A model generated the notes under the pieces. That model did no database searches. It had not been told where the DNA came from and was given only the letters and a program-made list of their open reading frames with translations. Shown piece after piece: positions 7,195-15,974 of a stretch of DNA of 43,071 bases. The stretch comes from Marilutibacter maris (GTDB lineage Bacteria; Pseudomonadota; Gammaproteobacteria; Xanthomonadales; Xanthomonadaceae), in assembly GCF_006546735.2 (NCBI RefSeq), contig NZ_VICD02000165.1, positions 1 to 43,071 of the forward strand, in the 5' to 3' direction. Each line of letters starts with the position of its first letter. Position 1 is the first letter of the stretch. The position numbers and the translations under genes were made by a program.

Positions 7195-8373
7195 TCATTT
7201 CCCGCACGCCTCCCGCTGCGTGGCGCGCGTCATTTCCGATCCGGACTTCCCGCCATGCAGGACTGCCCGCCATGCCTCGTGGTTGCCGTCGGGGTTGATA
7301 CCCGAGCCGACGATCACGCTGCCGTCGTTGGACGTGTCCTCCGCCCTGCGCAGGGTCCAGCCTGTCAGGTCCAGGCGGTAGTCCGTTTCAAGCACCGTCT
7401 TCAGGCGCTGCATGCCATCGGCAGCGGTCCACAGGAACGCCTCTTCGCCGTCGCCGAAATCCCCGAATCCGACCACCGTCGTTCCGCATGAGGACATGCC
7501 CTCGGCGATGAACGGAGGCCCGCCGTCGGCGACCGACAGCACCGCCGTTTCCCGGTCCGTCCATAGCACCAGATCCCCGGAGCGTGCGAACCGGGTGCCG
7601 ATGTTGCCCGCCAGTGCGAAGCCTTCCGGAGAGAGGGCGCTCACCGATCCCAGGCCGGACAGGGACACCTCGCCAGATCCGCCCTCGACCCAGCGATAGG
7701 CGTCGTAGGCCGTGTCGTTCCACAGTCCCAGGCCCGCGATGACGGTAGCGTCGTCCGAAACATGCTCCGCGCGGCCCAGCACCCAGGCGCGCAGGTCGGC
7801 GCCGTGTCGGTTTTCGATCAGTTCCTGCAGGTCCTGCATGCCGTCTTCCCGCGTCCACAGGAACGCCCGCTCCCTTTCGCCGTTCCGCCACCGGCTTTGC
7901 CCGATCACGATCGAGCCGTCGCCGGAGACGCCGGACGCGCTGCAGCCCAGGTCGCCGCACGGGAAACCATTCAATCCGTGGAGCGTCCCATCCCTCCAGA
8001 CAACGGCCTGCGAAGGCGATGCGCCGGTGGGGAAGAAGCGGGTGCCCACGATCGTGGAGCCGTCTGCCGAAATCGCTTCGGCCAGCGACGATGCGCCCGG
8101 CTGCGACACGCCCAGCGACTGCATCCGCCCGCCGGCCCAGCGGAACGCTTCGGTCCTGCCATCCGCGACGCTGCCTTGCCCGGCCACGGTGCTCCCGTCC
8201 GCGGATACGGCTGCGGCGAAAGAGGCGAACGTCCCACCGGGCAGATCGCCCAGTCCTTCGAACCGGGCCGATGATGATCCGGTGGTGACGCATCCGCCCA
8301 ACTGCAGGACGAGGCAGGCCGACAGGGCGATCGCCGCCAGGCTGCGGCGCATGTCGATTTGCATTGGCGTCAA
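7195..8373 (-). CDS. HAF-repeat lipoprotein of unknown function
   Basis: About 392 residues from the first ATG, or 385 from an internal Met at 8352. A short charged start (MRRSLAAIAL) leads into a hydrophobic run and the lipobox LGGC (Cys 28), so export and lipidation are predicted. The mature part consists of repeats built on SADGSTVAG, EAFRW, SADGSTIVG, AFLWT and DGSVIVGSG. These match the HAF-type extracellular repeat, a beta-strand-rich family of unknown function. It lies 111 bp downstream of, and in line with, a secreted WD40 protein. I propose no substrate. Together the two interrupt the cys cluster, between REP-rich gaps. Confidence 0.75.
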   Translation of the reverse strand: MTPMQIDMRRSLAAIALSACLVLQLGGCVTTGSSSARFEGLGDLPGGTFASFAAAVSADGSTVAGQGSVADGRTEAFRWAGGRMQSLGVSQPGASSLAEAISADGSTIVGTRFFPTGASPSQAVVWRDGTLHGLNGFPCGDLGCSASGVSGDGSIVIGQSRWRNGERERAFLWTREDGMQDLQELIENRHGADLRAWVLGRAEHVSDDATVIAGLGLWNDTAYDAYRWVEGGSGEVSLSGLGSVSALSPEGFALAGNIGTRFARSGDLVLWTDRETAVLSVADGGPPFIAEGMSSCGTTVVGFGDFGDGEEAFLWTAADGMQRLKTVLETDYRLDLTGWTLRRAEDTSNDGSVIVGSGINPDGNHEAWRAVLHGGKSGSEMTRATQREACGK

Positions 8374-8484
8374 GACGGGGCTCCGAGGCGAGGAACGGGG
8401 CGCAGGCGTTGTCGCGGACGGTCATGGTCTCCACCTGCGACGAGTGCGGCGGACGCGGTCGCGTCCGCTGGCGTGGCGATCGCG

Positions 8485-9516
8485 TCAGTCGCCGTGGACC
8501 GGCCTGACGTGCACCTGCCCATCGTCGCCGGCCACGGCCACATGCCGGCCGTCGGGGGACAGGGCGACCGCGCGTATCCGCTGCTCGGAGACCTTGCCGA
8601 TGCTCAGCAACTCCAGTGGCGCCAGCCGCCACACGGCATAGCGCCCCCATTCGTCCCCGGCCGCGATGCGTTTGCCGTCCGCGCTGATGGCGATGGCCTG
8701 CACCAGGGGCTGGTTGAACTTCCCGACTTCCTCGCCGGGCTCGATCAGCGGATTGAATTGGCGGGTGATGGTCTGTGTTTCCAGATCGACCACGGCTACG
8801 CCGCATCCGGTATCGTTCATGCACGAATCACCGACAACGATGCGACGTTCATCGAGAAAGCGGACGTTCCCCGCGTCTCTCAACGGCTCCAGCGAGAAGT
8901 CGGCGATCTGCTTGCCGCTGGCTACGTTCCACATCGTCAGCTCGGCATGGCCCTCCGTGCGAAAGCCGGACGGCCCGTCGTAGGTGCAGACCAGGGTGCT
9001 CCAGCCATCGTTGATGGCGCAATCGCCTTGCCGCGGCTTGCCGCCATCGAAGCGGGCGACGAGCTCACCGCTGTCGGTATCGAAGATGCCGGCACCGCTG
9101 GCGGTGGTGTTGCCCAGGATGACCCGTGCGCCATCGGGCGAGAATCCGATGCTGCTGCCGAGGCTGACATACGATCGGCTTCTCGTGCCCAGCATGTATT
9201 GCTGGCCGATCTGTCCGGTATCGACATCGATGAGACTGGCCCGGGGTTCCATGCCCTCCTGGTTGGCAAGCAGGCGGCGGCCATCGTGCGACAGGCTCAT
9301 CGCAGCGACCGTCTGTTCGACCGCCGTCTCCGTCACCAGTGCATTCCCGGAAAGTTCCCAGACCTTGATCTCGCCATCCAGGCCTCCAGCGGCCAGCCGG
9401 CTGCCGTCGCCGCTGTACGCGAGGGCATGGATGGCGTCGGAGAGCCTCATGTCGGCGGCGTGGGCCGTGGGCGCCACGACGGTGGCGAGCATGAGCGGGA
9501 CGAGAACGCGAAGCAC
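8485..9516 (-). CDS. Secreted WD40-repeat beta-propeller protein
   Basis: A 343-residue protein with a Sec signal peptide (MLRVLVPLMLATVVAPTAHA, cleavage likely before ADM). Repeated WD40-type blades follow: ALAYSGDGSRLAAGGLDGEIKVW, cut here into its core GDGSRLAAGG; IGFSPDGARVILG; IAISADGKRIAAGDEWGRYAVW; and VALSPDGRHVAVAGDDGQVHV. The propeller would be periplasmic or extracellular and is expected to be a protein-binding scaffold. It has four Cys clustered as CAINDGWSTLVC and CMNDTGC, compatible with disulfides in an oxidising compartment. It probably forms a two-gene unit with the downstream HAF lipoprotein. The specific role is unknown. Confidence 0.75.
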   Translation of the reverse strand: MLRVLVPLMLATVVAPTAHAADMRLSDAIHALAYSGDGSRLAAGGLDGEIKVWELSGNALVTETAVEQTVAAMSLSHDGRRLLANQEGMEPRASLIDVDTGQIGQQYMLGTRSRSYVSLGSSIGFSPDGARVILGNTTASGAGIFDTDSGELVARFDGGKPRQGDCAINDGWSTLVCTYDGPSGFRTEGHAELTMWNVASGKQIADFSLEPLRDAGNVRFLDERRIVVGDSCMNDTGCGVAVVDLETQTITRQFNPLIEPGEEVGKFNQPLVQAIAISADGKRIAAGDEWGRYAVWRLAPLELLSIGKVSEQRIRAVALSPDGRHVAVAGDDGQVHVRPVHGD

Positions 9517-9653
9517 TGCGGGAGCCTCCTGGTGTCGAGGGCCGTTGGGCCGGGGGCGCGCAGGATGCCACAGCGATCGCGGGCGCGACCGGGACGCGTT
9601 GCCCGCAAAGCGGAACGATGGCGCCGAATCGAATGTAGGACATACGACGCCTG

Positions 9654-9676
9654 TCGCGGGCGCCGGCCGCTCCTAC
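9654..9676 (-). repeat. Degenerate REP-like sequence
   Basis: A minus-oriented match to the REP end (CCGCTCCTAC at 9667-9676), with the hairpin partner largely eroded. It lies in the 190-bp gap between the WD40 gene and cysH. Nothing else is recognised in that gap. Confidence 0.45.
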
Positions 9677-9706
9677 GGAAATCGGGCTTGTACGCCGTGC
9701 GGGGAC

Positions 9707-10498
9707 TCAGGCCGCCTGCGCGTCGTCCTCGTTGTCGAAGTGTAGGCCGCACTCGCGCTTGAGGCCGAAGAAGCGGGTGTCCTCTTCGCGCATGCCCGGT
9801 TCCAGCCGGCGGGTGGTGTGGACGTCGCCGATCGACACGTAGCCCTGGTGCCACAGCGGGTGGTAGGGCAGGTCGTGCTGGTTCAGGTATTGCCAGACGT
9901 CGCGGTCGCTCCAGTCGGCCAGCGGGTGCAGCTTCCAGCGGCCGTTGCGCAGCTCCAGCACGTCGATGTTCGCGCGGCTTTCCGACTGCGTACGGCGCAG
10001 ACCGGCGATCCAGGTGCGCACGCCCAGCTCCTCGAGCGCGCGCTGCATCGGCTCGACCTTGTGGATGCGGTTGTAGCGTTCGATGCCGTCCAGGCCCTTT
10101 TCCCACAACCGGCCCAGCCGCGCTTCGGCCCAGGCGTTGCTGACCTGCGGGCGATAGACTTGAAGGTTCAGGTCCAGGCGCTCGCTCAGACCGTCGATGA
10201 AACGGTAGGTCTCGGGAAACAGGTAGCCGGTGTCGACCAGGATCACCGGGATCTTCGGCGCCTGGCGCGTCACCAGGTGCAGCGACACCGCGGCCTGGGC
10301 GCCGAAACTGGAGGACAGCGCATGCTCGCCGGCGGTGTTCTCCAGCGCCCAGGCGACGCGATCCTCGGCGCTGCGCTGGGCCAGCCAACGATTGAGCTCG
10401 GCCAGCGCCTTGGGCGACTCGGCGGCGGTGATCGGATCGGGGGGCAGACCGTTGCCGGACCTGTGCCTGGAGGACGTGCCGTTCGGGGACTGGCTCAT
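9707..10498 (-). CDS. cysH: Phosphoadenylyl-sulfate (PAPS) reductase
   Basis: A 263-residue adenine-nucleotide alpha-hydrolase-fold reductase that converts PAPS to sulfite using thioredoxin. Conserved segments include [15 protein letters not shown] (PP-loop region), [39 protein letters not shown] and the catalytic KRECGLHF. The only Cys is this ECGLH cysteine. The additional CC and CxxC of 4Fe-4S APS reductases are absent, so the substrate is PAPS, in agreement with an APS kinase domain in cysNC. The start at 10498 overlaps the cysI stop by 4 bp (ATGA). It is the last gene of a cysJ-cysI-cysH operon. Confidence 0.93.
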   Translation of the reverse strand: MSQSPNGTSSRHRSGNGLPPDPITAAESPKALAELNRWLAQRSAEDRVAWALENTAGEHALSSSFGAQAAVSLHLVTRQAPKIPVILVDTGYLFPETYRFIDGLSERLDLNLQVYRPQVSNAWAEARLGRLWEKGLDGIERYNRIHKVEPMQRALEELGVRTWIAGLRRTQSESRANIDVLELRNGRWKLHPLADWSDRDVWQYLNQHDLPYHPLWHQGYVSIGDVHTTRRLEPGMREEDTRFFGLKRECGLHFDNEDDAQAA

Positions 10499-12210
10499 GG
10501 GGAGACCTCGTAGTTCGAGGGATGCCGATAGGCGACGACGGCGCTGCGCACCAGGAAGTCGCCGAAGCCCTCGTCGGCCTGGCGTTCGCCGGCGTAGCGC
10601 GCGAACAGGGTGTCGAGCTCGGCGAGGATCGCGGCCTCGTCGATGTTCTCGCGGTGCAGGGTATTGAGCCGCTGGCCGCGATGGTCGGCGCCGAGCATCA
10701 GGTTGTAGCGGCCGGGGGCCTTGCCGACCAGGGCGATCTCGCCCAGGTAGGGACGCGAGCAGCCGTTCGGGCAGCCGCTGACGCGCAGATTGATCGGCGC
10801 ATCGTCGAGGCCGTGCCGGCGCAGCAGGGCGTCGACCCGTGCGACCAGATCGGGGAGGTAGCGCTCGGCCTCGGCCATCGCCAGGCCGCAGGTCGGCAGC
10901 GCCACGCAGGCGATCGCGTCGCGTTGCAGCGGGCTGGCGCCGCGGTGGATGTCCAGTGCGTACACCGCGACCAGGGCGTCGACCGCCTGTCGGCGTGCGG
11001 CCGGGACGTTGGCGATCACCAGGTTCTGGTTGGCGGTCATGCGGAACTCGGCGTCCTCGTCGGCCTCGCCGAGCACGCGCGCGATCTCGCGCAGGCCGCT
11101 GAGGTGGCGGACGCCGTCGCCGTCGACGATGCGGCCGGCGGGCAGGGCCAGGGTCAGGTGCCAGCGCCCGTCCTCGCCCTCGACCCAGCCGAAGCGGTCG
11201 TTGTTGTGCTCGAACGCCCACGCCCGTGCCGGTGCGAACGCGATCCCGGCGCGTTTCTCGACCTCGGCCGTGAATGCCTCAAGGCCATGGTCGTCGATGG
11301 TGTATTTCAGGCGTGCGCGCTTGCGCAGCTCGCGGTTGCCCCAGTCGCGCTGGGTGGTGACCACGGCGGTGGCGACCGCCTTCAGCGCATCGACCGGGAC
11401 GAAGCCGATCACGTTGCCCAGGCGCGGATAGGTTTCGGCATCGCCGTGGGTGGCGCCCATGCCGCCGCCGACCACGACGTTGTAGCCGGCGATCGAGGCG
11501 TTGCCGGCGGAGTCGGTATCGACGATGGCGATGAAGCCCAGGTCCTGGGCGAACACGTCGACGTCGTTGTACGGCGGTACCGCGAAACCGATCTTGAACT
11601 TGCGCGGCAGGTAGGTTTCGCCGTAGACCGGTTCGTCGATCTGGGGACCGCCGGCGACCTGTTCCTCGTCGAGCCAGATCTCGTAGTAGGCGCGGGTGTT
11701 CGGCAGCAGGTGCTCGGAGACCTCGGCCGCGTGCGCGTACACCGTCGCGTGCAGCGACGACTGGTGCGGATTGGCCGAGACCGCGACGTTGCGGTTGACG
11801 TCGCCGCAGGCGGCGAGGGTATCGATCAGCGTGGCGTTGATCGCCTGCATCGTCGCCTTCAGCTCGGTCTTGATCACGCCGTGGAACTGGAACGCCTGGC
11901 GGGTGGTGATGCGCAGGCCGCGTTCGGCGTAGGTGGTCGCGATCGCGTCCAGCTTCAGCCATTGCGACGGAGTGACCACGCCGCCGGGGGTGCGGGTGCG
12001 GATCATGAAGCTGTAGGCGGGTTCGAGTTTTGCGACCCGGCGCGCCTCGCGCACGTCGCGGTCGTCCTGCTGGTAGCTGCCGTGGTACTTGATCAGGGTC
12101 TGGTCGTCCTCGCGCAGCGACCCGGTCAGCGGATCGGCGAGGCTCTCCAGCAGGCTGCCGCGCAGGCCGGCGCTGGCGCGCTTGATGTCTTCGACCGAAT
12201 GCGTGCTCAT
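10495..12210 (-). CDS. cysI: NADPH sulfite reductase hemoprotein (beta) subunit
   Basis: A 571-residue siroheme/4Fe-4S protein, the same length as the enteric subunit. It performs the six-electron reduction of sulfite to sulfide with CysJ. The cluster/siroheme cysteines form the diagnostic C-x5-C (ACVALPTCG) and C-x3-C (GCPNGCSRP) pair near residues 435-485. The two duplicated ferredoxin-like/sulfite-reductase halves are complete. It begins one base after the cysJ stop and its own stop overlaps the cysH start. Siroheme would come from cysG in the same cluster, and the cluster iron-sulfur from the suf system further along. Confidence 0.95.
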   Translation of the reverse strand: MSTHSVEDIKRASAGLRGSLLESLADPLTGSLREDDQTLIKYHGSYQQDDRDVREARRVAKLEPAYSFMIRTRTPGGVVTPSQWLKLDAIATTYAERGLRITTRQAFQFHGVIKTELKATMQAINATLIDTLAACGDVNRNVAVSANPHQSSLHATVYAHAAEVSEHLLPNTRAYYEIWLDEEQVAGGPQIDEPVYGETYLPRKFKIGFAVPPYNDVDVFAQDLGFIAIVDTDSAGNASIAGYNVVVGGGMGATHGDAETYPRLGNVIGFVPVDALKAVATAVVTTQRDWGNRELRKRARLKYTIDDHGLEAFTAEVEKRAGIAFAPARAWAFEHNNDRFGWVEGEDGRWHLTLALPAGRIVDGDGVRHLSGLREIARVLGEADEDAEFRMTANQNLVIANVPAARRQAVDALVAVYALDIHRGASPLQRDAIACVALPTCGLAMAEAERYLPDLVARVDALLRRHGLDDAPINLRVSGCPNGCSRPYLGEIALVGKAPGRYNLMLGADHRGQRLNTLHRENIDEAAILAELDTLFARYAGERQADEGFGDFLVRSAVVAYRHPSNYEVSP

Positions 12211-12211
12211 C

Positions 12212-14059
12212 TCAGTAGACGTCCCGGGCGTAGCGGCCCTGTTGCTGCAATTGGTTCAGATAGTCCTCGGCGTCCTCGCGCGACTTGCCGCCGTGCTCGG
12301 CGACCACATCGAGCAGGGCCGCGTGCACGTCCTTGCCCATCGCGATCGCGCCGCAGACATAGAAATGCGCGCCGTTCTCCAGCCAGTCGTAGAGCGCGCG
12401 GCCCTGTTCGCGGATGCGCTGCTGGACGTAGATCTTTCCGGCCTGGTCGCGCGAGAACGCCAGGTCGATCCGCTGCAGATGGCCGTCGCGGATCGCGCGC
12501 TGCCATTCCAACTGGTAGAGGAAGTCGGTGCGGAAGTGCGGATTGCCGAAGAACAGCCAGTTGCGCCCGTCCGCATCGATCTCGGCACGCTCCTGGACGA
12601 AGGCGCGGAACGGTGCGACGCCGGTGCCGGGGCCGACCATGATGATGTCGCGATCCGGGTCGGCCGGCAGCCGGAAGCGCTCGTTGGCCTCGACATAGAC
12701 CGGCAGGCGGTCGCCCTCGGCGGTGCGGGCGAGGAAGTTCGACGCACTGCCCCAGCGGGTGCGCTCGCCGGCTTCGTATTCGATGTGGGCCACGGTCAGG
12801 TGAACCTCGTCGCCGACATGTTTCTGGCTGGAGGCGATCGAATACAGTCGCGGCGCCATCGGCCGCAGTGCGTCGACCAGAGCGTCCGCGCTCCAGTCGG
12901 CCGGATGGAGGTGCAGCAGGTCGGCGATCTGGTGGCTGTCGAACAACCGCGCGAGGTCGTCGCGGCGCTCGGGTTGCAGCAGGGCCAGCAGGTCGCCGTC
13001 GCCGGCGCGTTCGGCATGCGCGGCCAGGAACGGGCGTGACAGCCGGGTCAGTTCGCGGCGCGCGCCCAGCCATTCGCGCAGCGGACGCTCATCGCCGCCG
13101 GCCTGGACCGCGGCATCGCCGTCGAGCTTCAGCGTCGCCAGCACTTCGTCGACCAGGGCCGGCGGGTTGCGCGGCCAGATACCCAGCGCGTCGCCGGGCT
13201 GGTAGTGCAGGCCCGACCCTTCCAGCGAGAGTTCGAAATGACGCACGTCGCGGCCCTGCGGCGAGCGCGGACCGCTGGCGGCGCTCAGCCGATGGCCGGC
13301 CAGCAGTTCGGCCTGGAACGGACGATCGCGGTCGTGCGCCGGCGCGCTCTGCTGCAGCGGACGCAACGGGGTGACGGTGGCGCTGTGGGCCGGCGCGGCG
13401 GAGGCGGTAGCGGCGGCGACCAGGGTGCGGGTTTCGTCGATCGCGCGTTGCAGCCATGGGGTCGCGACACTTTCGATGTCGAGATCGGCGTCGCCACGCT
13501 CGAACAGTCGCGCCGCGCCCAGTTCGGCGAGACGTTCGTCCAGGATCCGGCCGATCTCGCAGAACTGCGGATAGCTGGAGTCGCCCAGCCCGAGCACCGC
13601 ATAGCTCAATTGCGGCAACTTCGGCGCACGGCGGCCGCGGATGAATTCGACCAGTCCGATCGAGTCGTCCGGCGGGTCGCCCTCGCCCTGGGTGCTGATC
13701 ACGATGTAGAGCCGCTTCTCGTCCTTCAGTTCGCGGGTCGGGTAGGCGTCGGCGCGCAGCAGGCGCACCGATGCGCCGGTGGCTTCCAGTTCCGCGGACA
13801 GCTTCTCGGCGAGTCGGCGGGCGTTGCCGGTCTGGCTACCGTAGACCACGGTCACCGTCGGCGCGGCGTCGGCAACCGGCGGGGCCGCGGCGACGGCGGC
13901 CGCGACGGTGACGCCGGCAGGCAACGCCCGGGCACGGGCGAGTCCGGCGGCATAGCCGGAGATCCACCACAGACCGGCACCGTCGAGGTCGTCGGTGAGG
14001 CGGGTCAGCAGCCCGGATTGCGCGTCGGTCAGCGGGGCGGGGGCAGGGGAGGCGGGCAT
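12212..14059 (-). CDS. cysJ: NADPH sulfite reductase flavoprotein (alpha) subunit
   Basis: A 615-residue diflavin reductase carrying electrons from NADPH through FAD and FMN to CysI. The flavodoxin domain starts near residue 70 ([18 protein letters not shown]) with [11 protein letters not shown]. The FAD domain has RLYSIASSQ, and the NADP domain has [13 protein letters not shown] and [16 protein letters not shown]. The protein ends in the typical GRYARDVY. The first 60 residues are an Ala/Pro-rich leader. It is the first gene of cysJIH, separated from cysI by one base, with a promoter-like element at 14098-14124. A paralogous flavoreductase lies at 21069-22745 in the same window. Confidence 0.95.
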   Translation of the reverse strand: MPASPAPAPLTDAQSGLLTRLTDDLDGAGLWWISGYAAGLARARALPAGVTVAAAVAAAPPVADAAPTVTVVYGSQTGNARRLAEKLSAELEATGASVRLLRADAYPTRELKDEKRLYIVISTQGEGDPPDDSIGLVEFIRGRRAPKLPQLSYAVLGLGDSSYPQFCEIGRILDERLAELGAARLFERGDADLDIESVATPWLQRAIDETRTLVAAATASAAPAHSATVTPLRPLQQSAPAHDRDRPFQAELLAGHRLSAASGPRSPQGRDVRHFELSLEGSGLHYQPGDALGIWPRNPPALVDEVLATLKLDGDAAVQAGGDERPLREWLGARRELTRLSRPFLAAHAERAGDGDLLALLQPERRDDLARLFDSHQIADLLHLHPADWSADALVDALRPMAPRLYSIASSQKHVGDEVHLTVAHIEYEAGERTRWGSASNFLARTAEGDRLPVYVEANERFRLPADPDRDIIMVGPGTGVAPFRAFVQERAEIDADGRNWLFFGNPHFRTDFLYQLEWQRAIRDGHLQRIDLAFSRDQAGKIYVQQRIREQGRALYDWLENGAHFYVCGAIAMGKDVHAALLDVVAEHGGKSREDAEDYLNQLQQQGRYARDVY

Positions 14060-14097
14060 CGCAGCGGTCTCGGAACCACGGTCTGGTGGAATCGAGA

Positions 14098-14124
14098 CTA
14101 GGCAGCGCCCCGGCGCGGCGGAAA
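14098..14124 (-). promoter_or_regulatory. Candidate cysJ promoter, element shared with cysG
   Basis: On the minus strand this reads TTTCC, 17 bp containing CGCCGGGGCG, then CCTAG, ending 39 bp before the cysJ ATG. The cysG promoter candidate has the same two boxes, the same spacing and the same core shifted by one base. Neither box is a strong sigma-70 consensus, which suits an activator-dependent promoter. Confidence 0.5.
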
Positions 14125-14132
14125 GGATCGCT

Positions 14133-14148
14133 GGTTATGCGGTTATGC
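14133..14148. promoter_or_regulatory. Direct repeat in the cysJ/tauE divergent region, possible activator site
   Basis: Two adjacent copies of ggttatgc (14133-14140 and 14141-14148) lie just upstream of the cysJ -35-like box and between the divergent cysJ and tauE-cysD-cysNC operons. A related ggtcataagc occurs upstream of cysG. This is a candidate CysB half-site; binding is not shown by sequence alone. Confidence 0.35.
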
Positions 14149-14227
14149 CAATCGCGAACTTCTCGCACCGCCGTCGCCTCCCGATACTGCGTCCCCTCCC
14201 GCATCTGCCCGGTCGCGCGTCCGCGCC

Positions 14228-14980
14228 ATGGAACTTTCCCCCGAACTGCTGCAGTACATCGCCATCGGCATTGCCGCGCAGCTGATCGACGGCGCGCTGG
14301 GGATGGCCTACGGGGTGACCGCCTCCAGCCTGTTGCTGGGACTGGGCGTGCCGCCGGCGGTCGCCAGCGCCACCGTGCATACCGCCGAGTGCTTCACCAC
14401 CGGCGCGTCGGCGGCCTCGCACCATGCCTTCGGCAATATCGACAAACGCCTGTTCAGGAAACTGCTGCTCCCCGCCATCGTCGGCGCCGGGATCGGCGCC
14501 TACCTGCTGTCGAGCATCCCGGGCGAGGCGATCCGGCCCTGGGTCGCGGCCTATCTGCTGCTGATGGGCGTGGTCATCATCGTCAAGGTGTTCCGGGCGT
14601 TCCCCTCGCGCGAGGTCGCCAGCCACGTCGGACCGCTGGGGTTCTTCGGCGCACTGATCGACGCGATGGGCGGTGGCGGCTGGGGTCCGATCGTCGCCAG
14701 CAATCTGCTCGCTCGCGGCAATGCCTTCCGTTTGACCGTCGGTACCGTGAACGCGGTCGAATTTTTCGTCACCCTGACCGCCTCGCTGGTATTCCTGTTC
14801 ACTCTCGGTATCAGTCACTGGCAGGTGATCCTGGGACTGGCGGCCGGCGGCGTGATCGCGGCCCCGTTCGGTGCCTGGCTGGTGAAACGGATCAACCCGA
14901 GGCCAATGCTGATCGTCGTCGGCCTGGTCGTGATCGGCCTGAGCGTCAGGACCCTTCTGAAGCATTACGGCCTGATATAG
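14228..14980 (+). CDS. TauE/SafE-family membrane transporter, probable sulfite/organosulfonate exporter
   Basis: A 250-residue integral membrane protein with about seven to eight hydrophobic segments. It shows the duplicated TauE/SafE signature (QLIDGALGMAYGVTASSLLL near residue 18 and ALIDAMGGGGWGPIVASNLL near residue 140). The family exports sulfite, sulfoacetate or related anions. It is the first gene of the plus-strand unit that continues, after 76 bp, with cysD and cysNC, and it is divergent from the sulfite reductase operon. This suggests a safety valve for sulfite or a role in sulfur-anion movement during assimilation. The direction of transport and the substrate are inference. Confidence 0.85.
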   Translation: MELSPELLQYIAIGIAAQLIDGALGMAYGVTASSLLLGLGVPPAVASATVHTAECFTTGASAASHHAFGNIDKRLFRKLLLPAIVGAGIGAYLLSSIPGEAIRPWVAAYLLLMGVVIIVKVFRAFPSREVASHVGPLGFFGALIDAMGGGGWGPIVASNLLARGNAFRLTVGTVNAVEFFVTLTASLVFLFTLGISHWQVILGLAAGGVIAAPFGAWLVKRINPRPMLIVVGLVVIGLSVRTLLKHYGLI

Positions 14981-15056
14981 GCCAGAATGACCGGCTCAAC
15001 ACCATTGTCGAAGCCTGGCCGCCAGAGCCGGCCCCCAGAGAATCCAAGTCTTCCCG

Positions 15057-15974
15057 ATGCCCAATCTCCCCGATAGCGCACTGTCCCATCTCGACCGGCT
15101 CGAGGCCGAGAGCATCCACATCCTCCGCGAGGTCGCCGCCGAGTTCCAGAATCCGGTGATGATGTACTCGGTGGGCAAGGACAGTTCGGTGCTGCTGCAC
15201 CTGCTGGTCAAGGCGTTTGCCCCCGCGCGTCCGCCGATTCCGCTGCTGCATGTCGATACCGGCTGGAAGTTCCGCGAGATGATCGCGTTCCGCGACCGTC
15301 GTGCCGCCGAGACCGGGGTCGAACTGCGCACCCATACCAATCCCGATGGTCTTGCCCAGGACATCGGGCCGTTCTCCCACGGCGCCACCGTCCATACCGA
15401 CGTGATGAAGACCCAGGCGCTGAAGCAGGCGCTGGACAAATGGGGCTTCGACGCCGCGATCGGCGGCGCCCGCCGCGACGAGGAGAAGTCGCGCGCCAAG
15501 GAGCGCATCTTCAGCTTTCGCAGCGCCCAGCACCGCTGGGATCCGAAGGCGCAGCGCCCGGAGCTGTGGGACGTCTACAACACGCGGGTCAACAAGGGCG
15601 AGAGCGTGCGCGTGTTTCCGCTGTCGAACTGGACCGAGCTCGACATCTGGCTCTACATCTATCGCGAGAAGATTCCGGTGCCGGAGCTTTATTTCGCCGC
15701 CGAGCGGCCGGTGGTCGAGCGCGATGGCGCGCTGATCATGGTCGACGACGCGCGCATGCCGCTGGCCGAGGGCGAGGTGCCGCGGATGCGCCGGGTGCGT
15801 TTCCGCACCCTGGGCTGCTATCCGCTGACCGGCGCGATCGATTCCGACGCCGACACGCTCGAGAAGATCATCGCCGAGATGCTGGTCGCCACCTCCTCCG
15901 AGCGCCAGGGCCGGGTCATCGATCACGACCCGACCGCATCGATGGAGATGAAGAAGCAGGAGGGTTATTTCTGA
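15057..15974 (+). CDS. cysD: Sulfate adenylyltransferase small subunit
   Basis: A 305-residue PP-loop ATP pyrophosphatase-fold subunit of ATP sulfurylase. It adenylates sulfate to APS, driven by GTP hydrolysis in its partner CysN. The pyrophosphate-binding loop is [13 protein letters not shown] near residue 40. Other family segments are [24 protein letters not shown] and [12 protein letters not shown]. The stop and the cysNC start share one base (TGATG at 15972-15976), so translation is coupled. Length and sequence are standard for the family. Confidence 0.96.
   Translation: MPNLPDSALSHLDRLEAESIHILREVAAEFQNPVMMYSVGKDSSVLLHLLVKAFAPARPPIPLLHVDTGWKFREMIAFRDRRAAETGVELRTHTNPDGLAQDIGPFSHGATVHTDVMKTQALKQALDKWGFDAAIGGARRDEEKSRAKERIFSFRSAQHRWDPKAQRPELWDVYNTRVNKGESVRVFPLSNWTELDIWLYIYREKIPVPELYFAAERPVVERDGALIMVDDARMPLAEGEVPRMRRVRFRTLGCYPLTGAIDSDADTLEKIIAEMLVATSSERQGRVIDHDPTASMEMKKQEGYF

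Noticed and set aside
9707-10498. CysH as an APS reductase
   Set aside because: Only one Cys (ECGLH) is present. The CC/CxxC cluster ligands of APS reductases are missing and an APS kinase is encoded.
10522-12642. A 706-codon plus-strand frame opposite cysI/cysJ
   Set aside because: It is antisense to two well-supported enzymes, with Val/Gly/Gln-rich low-information sequence and no start context.
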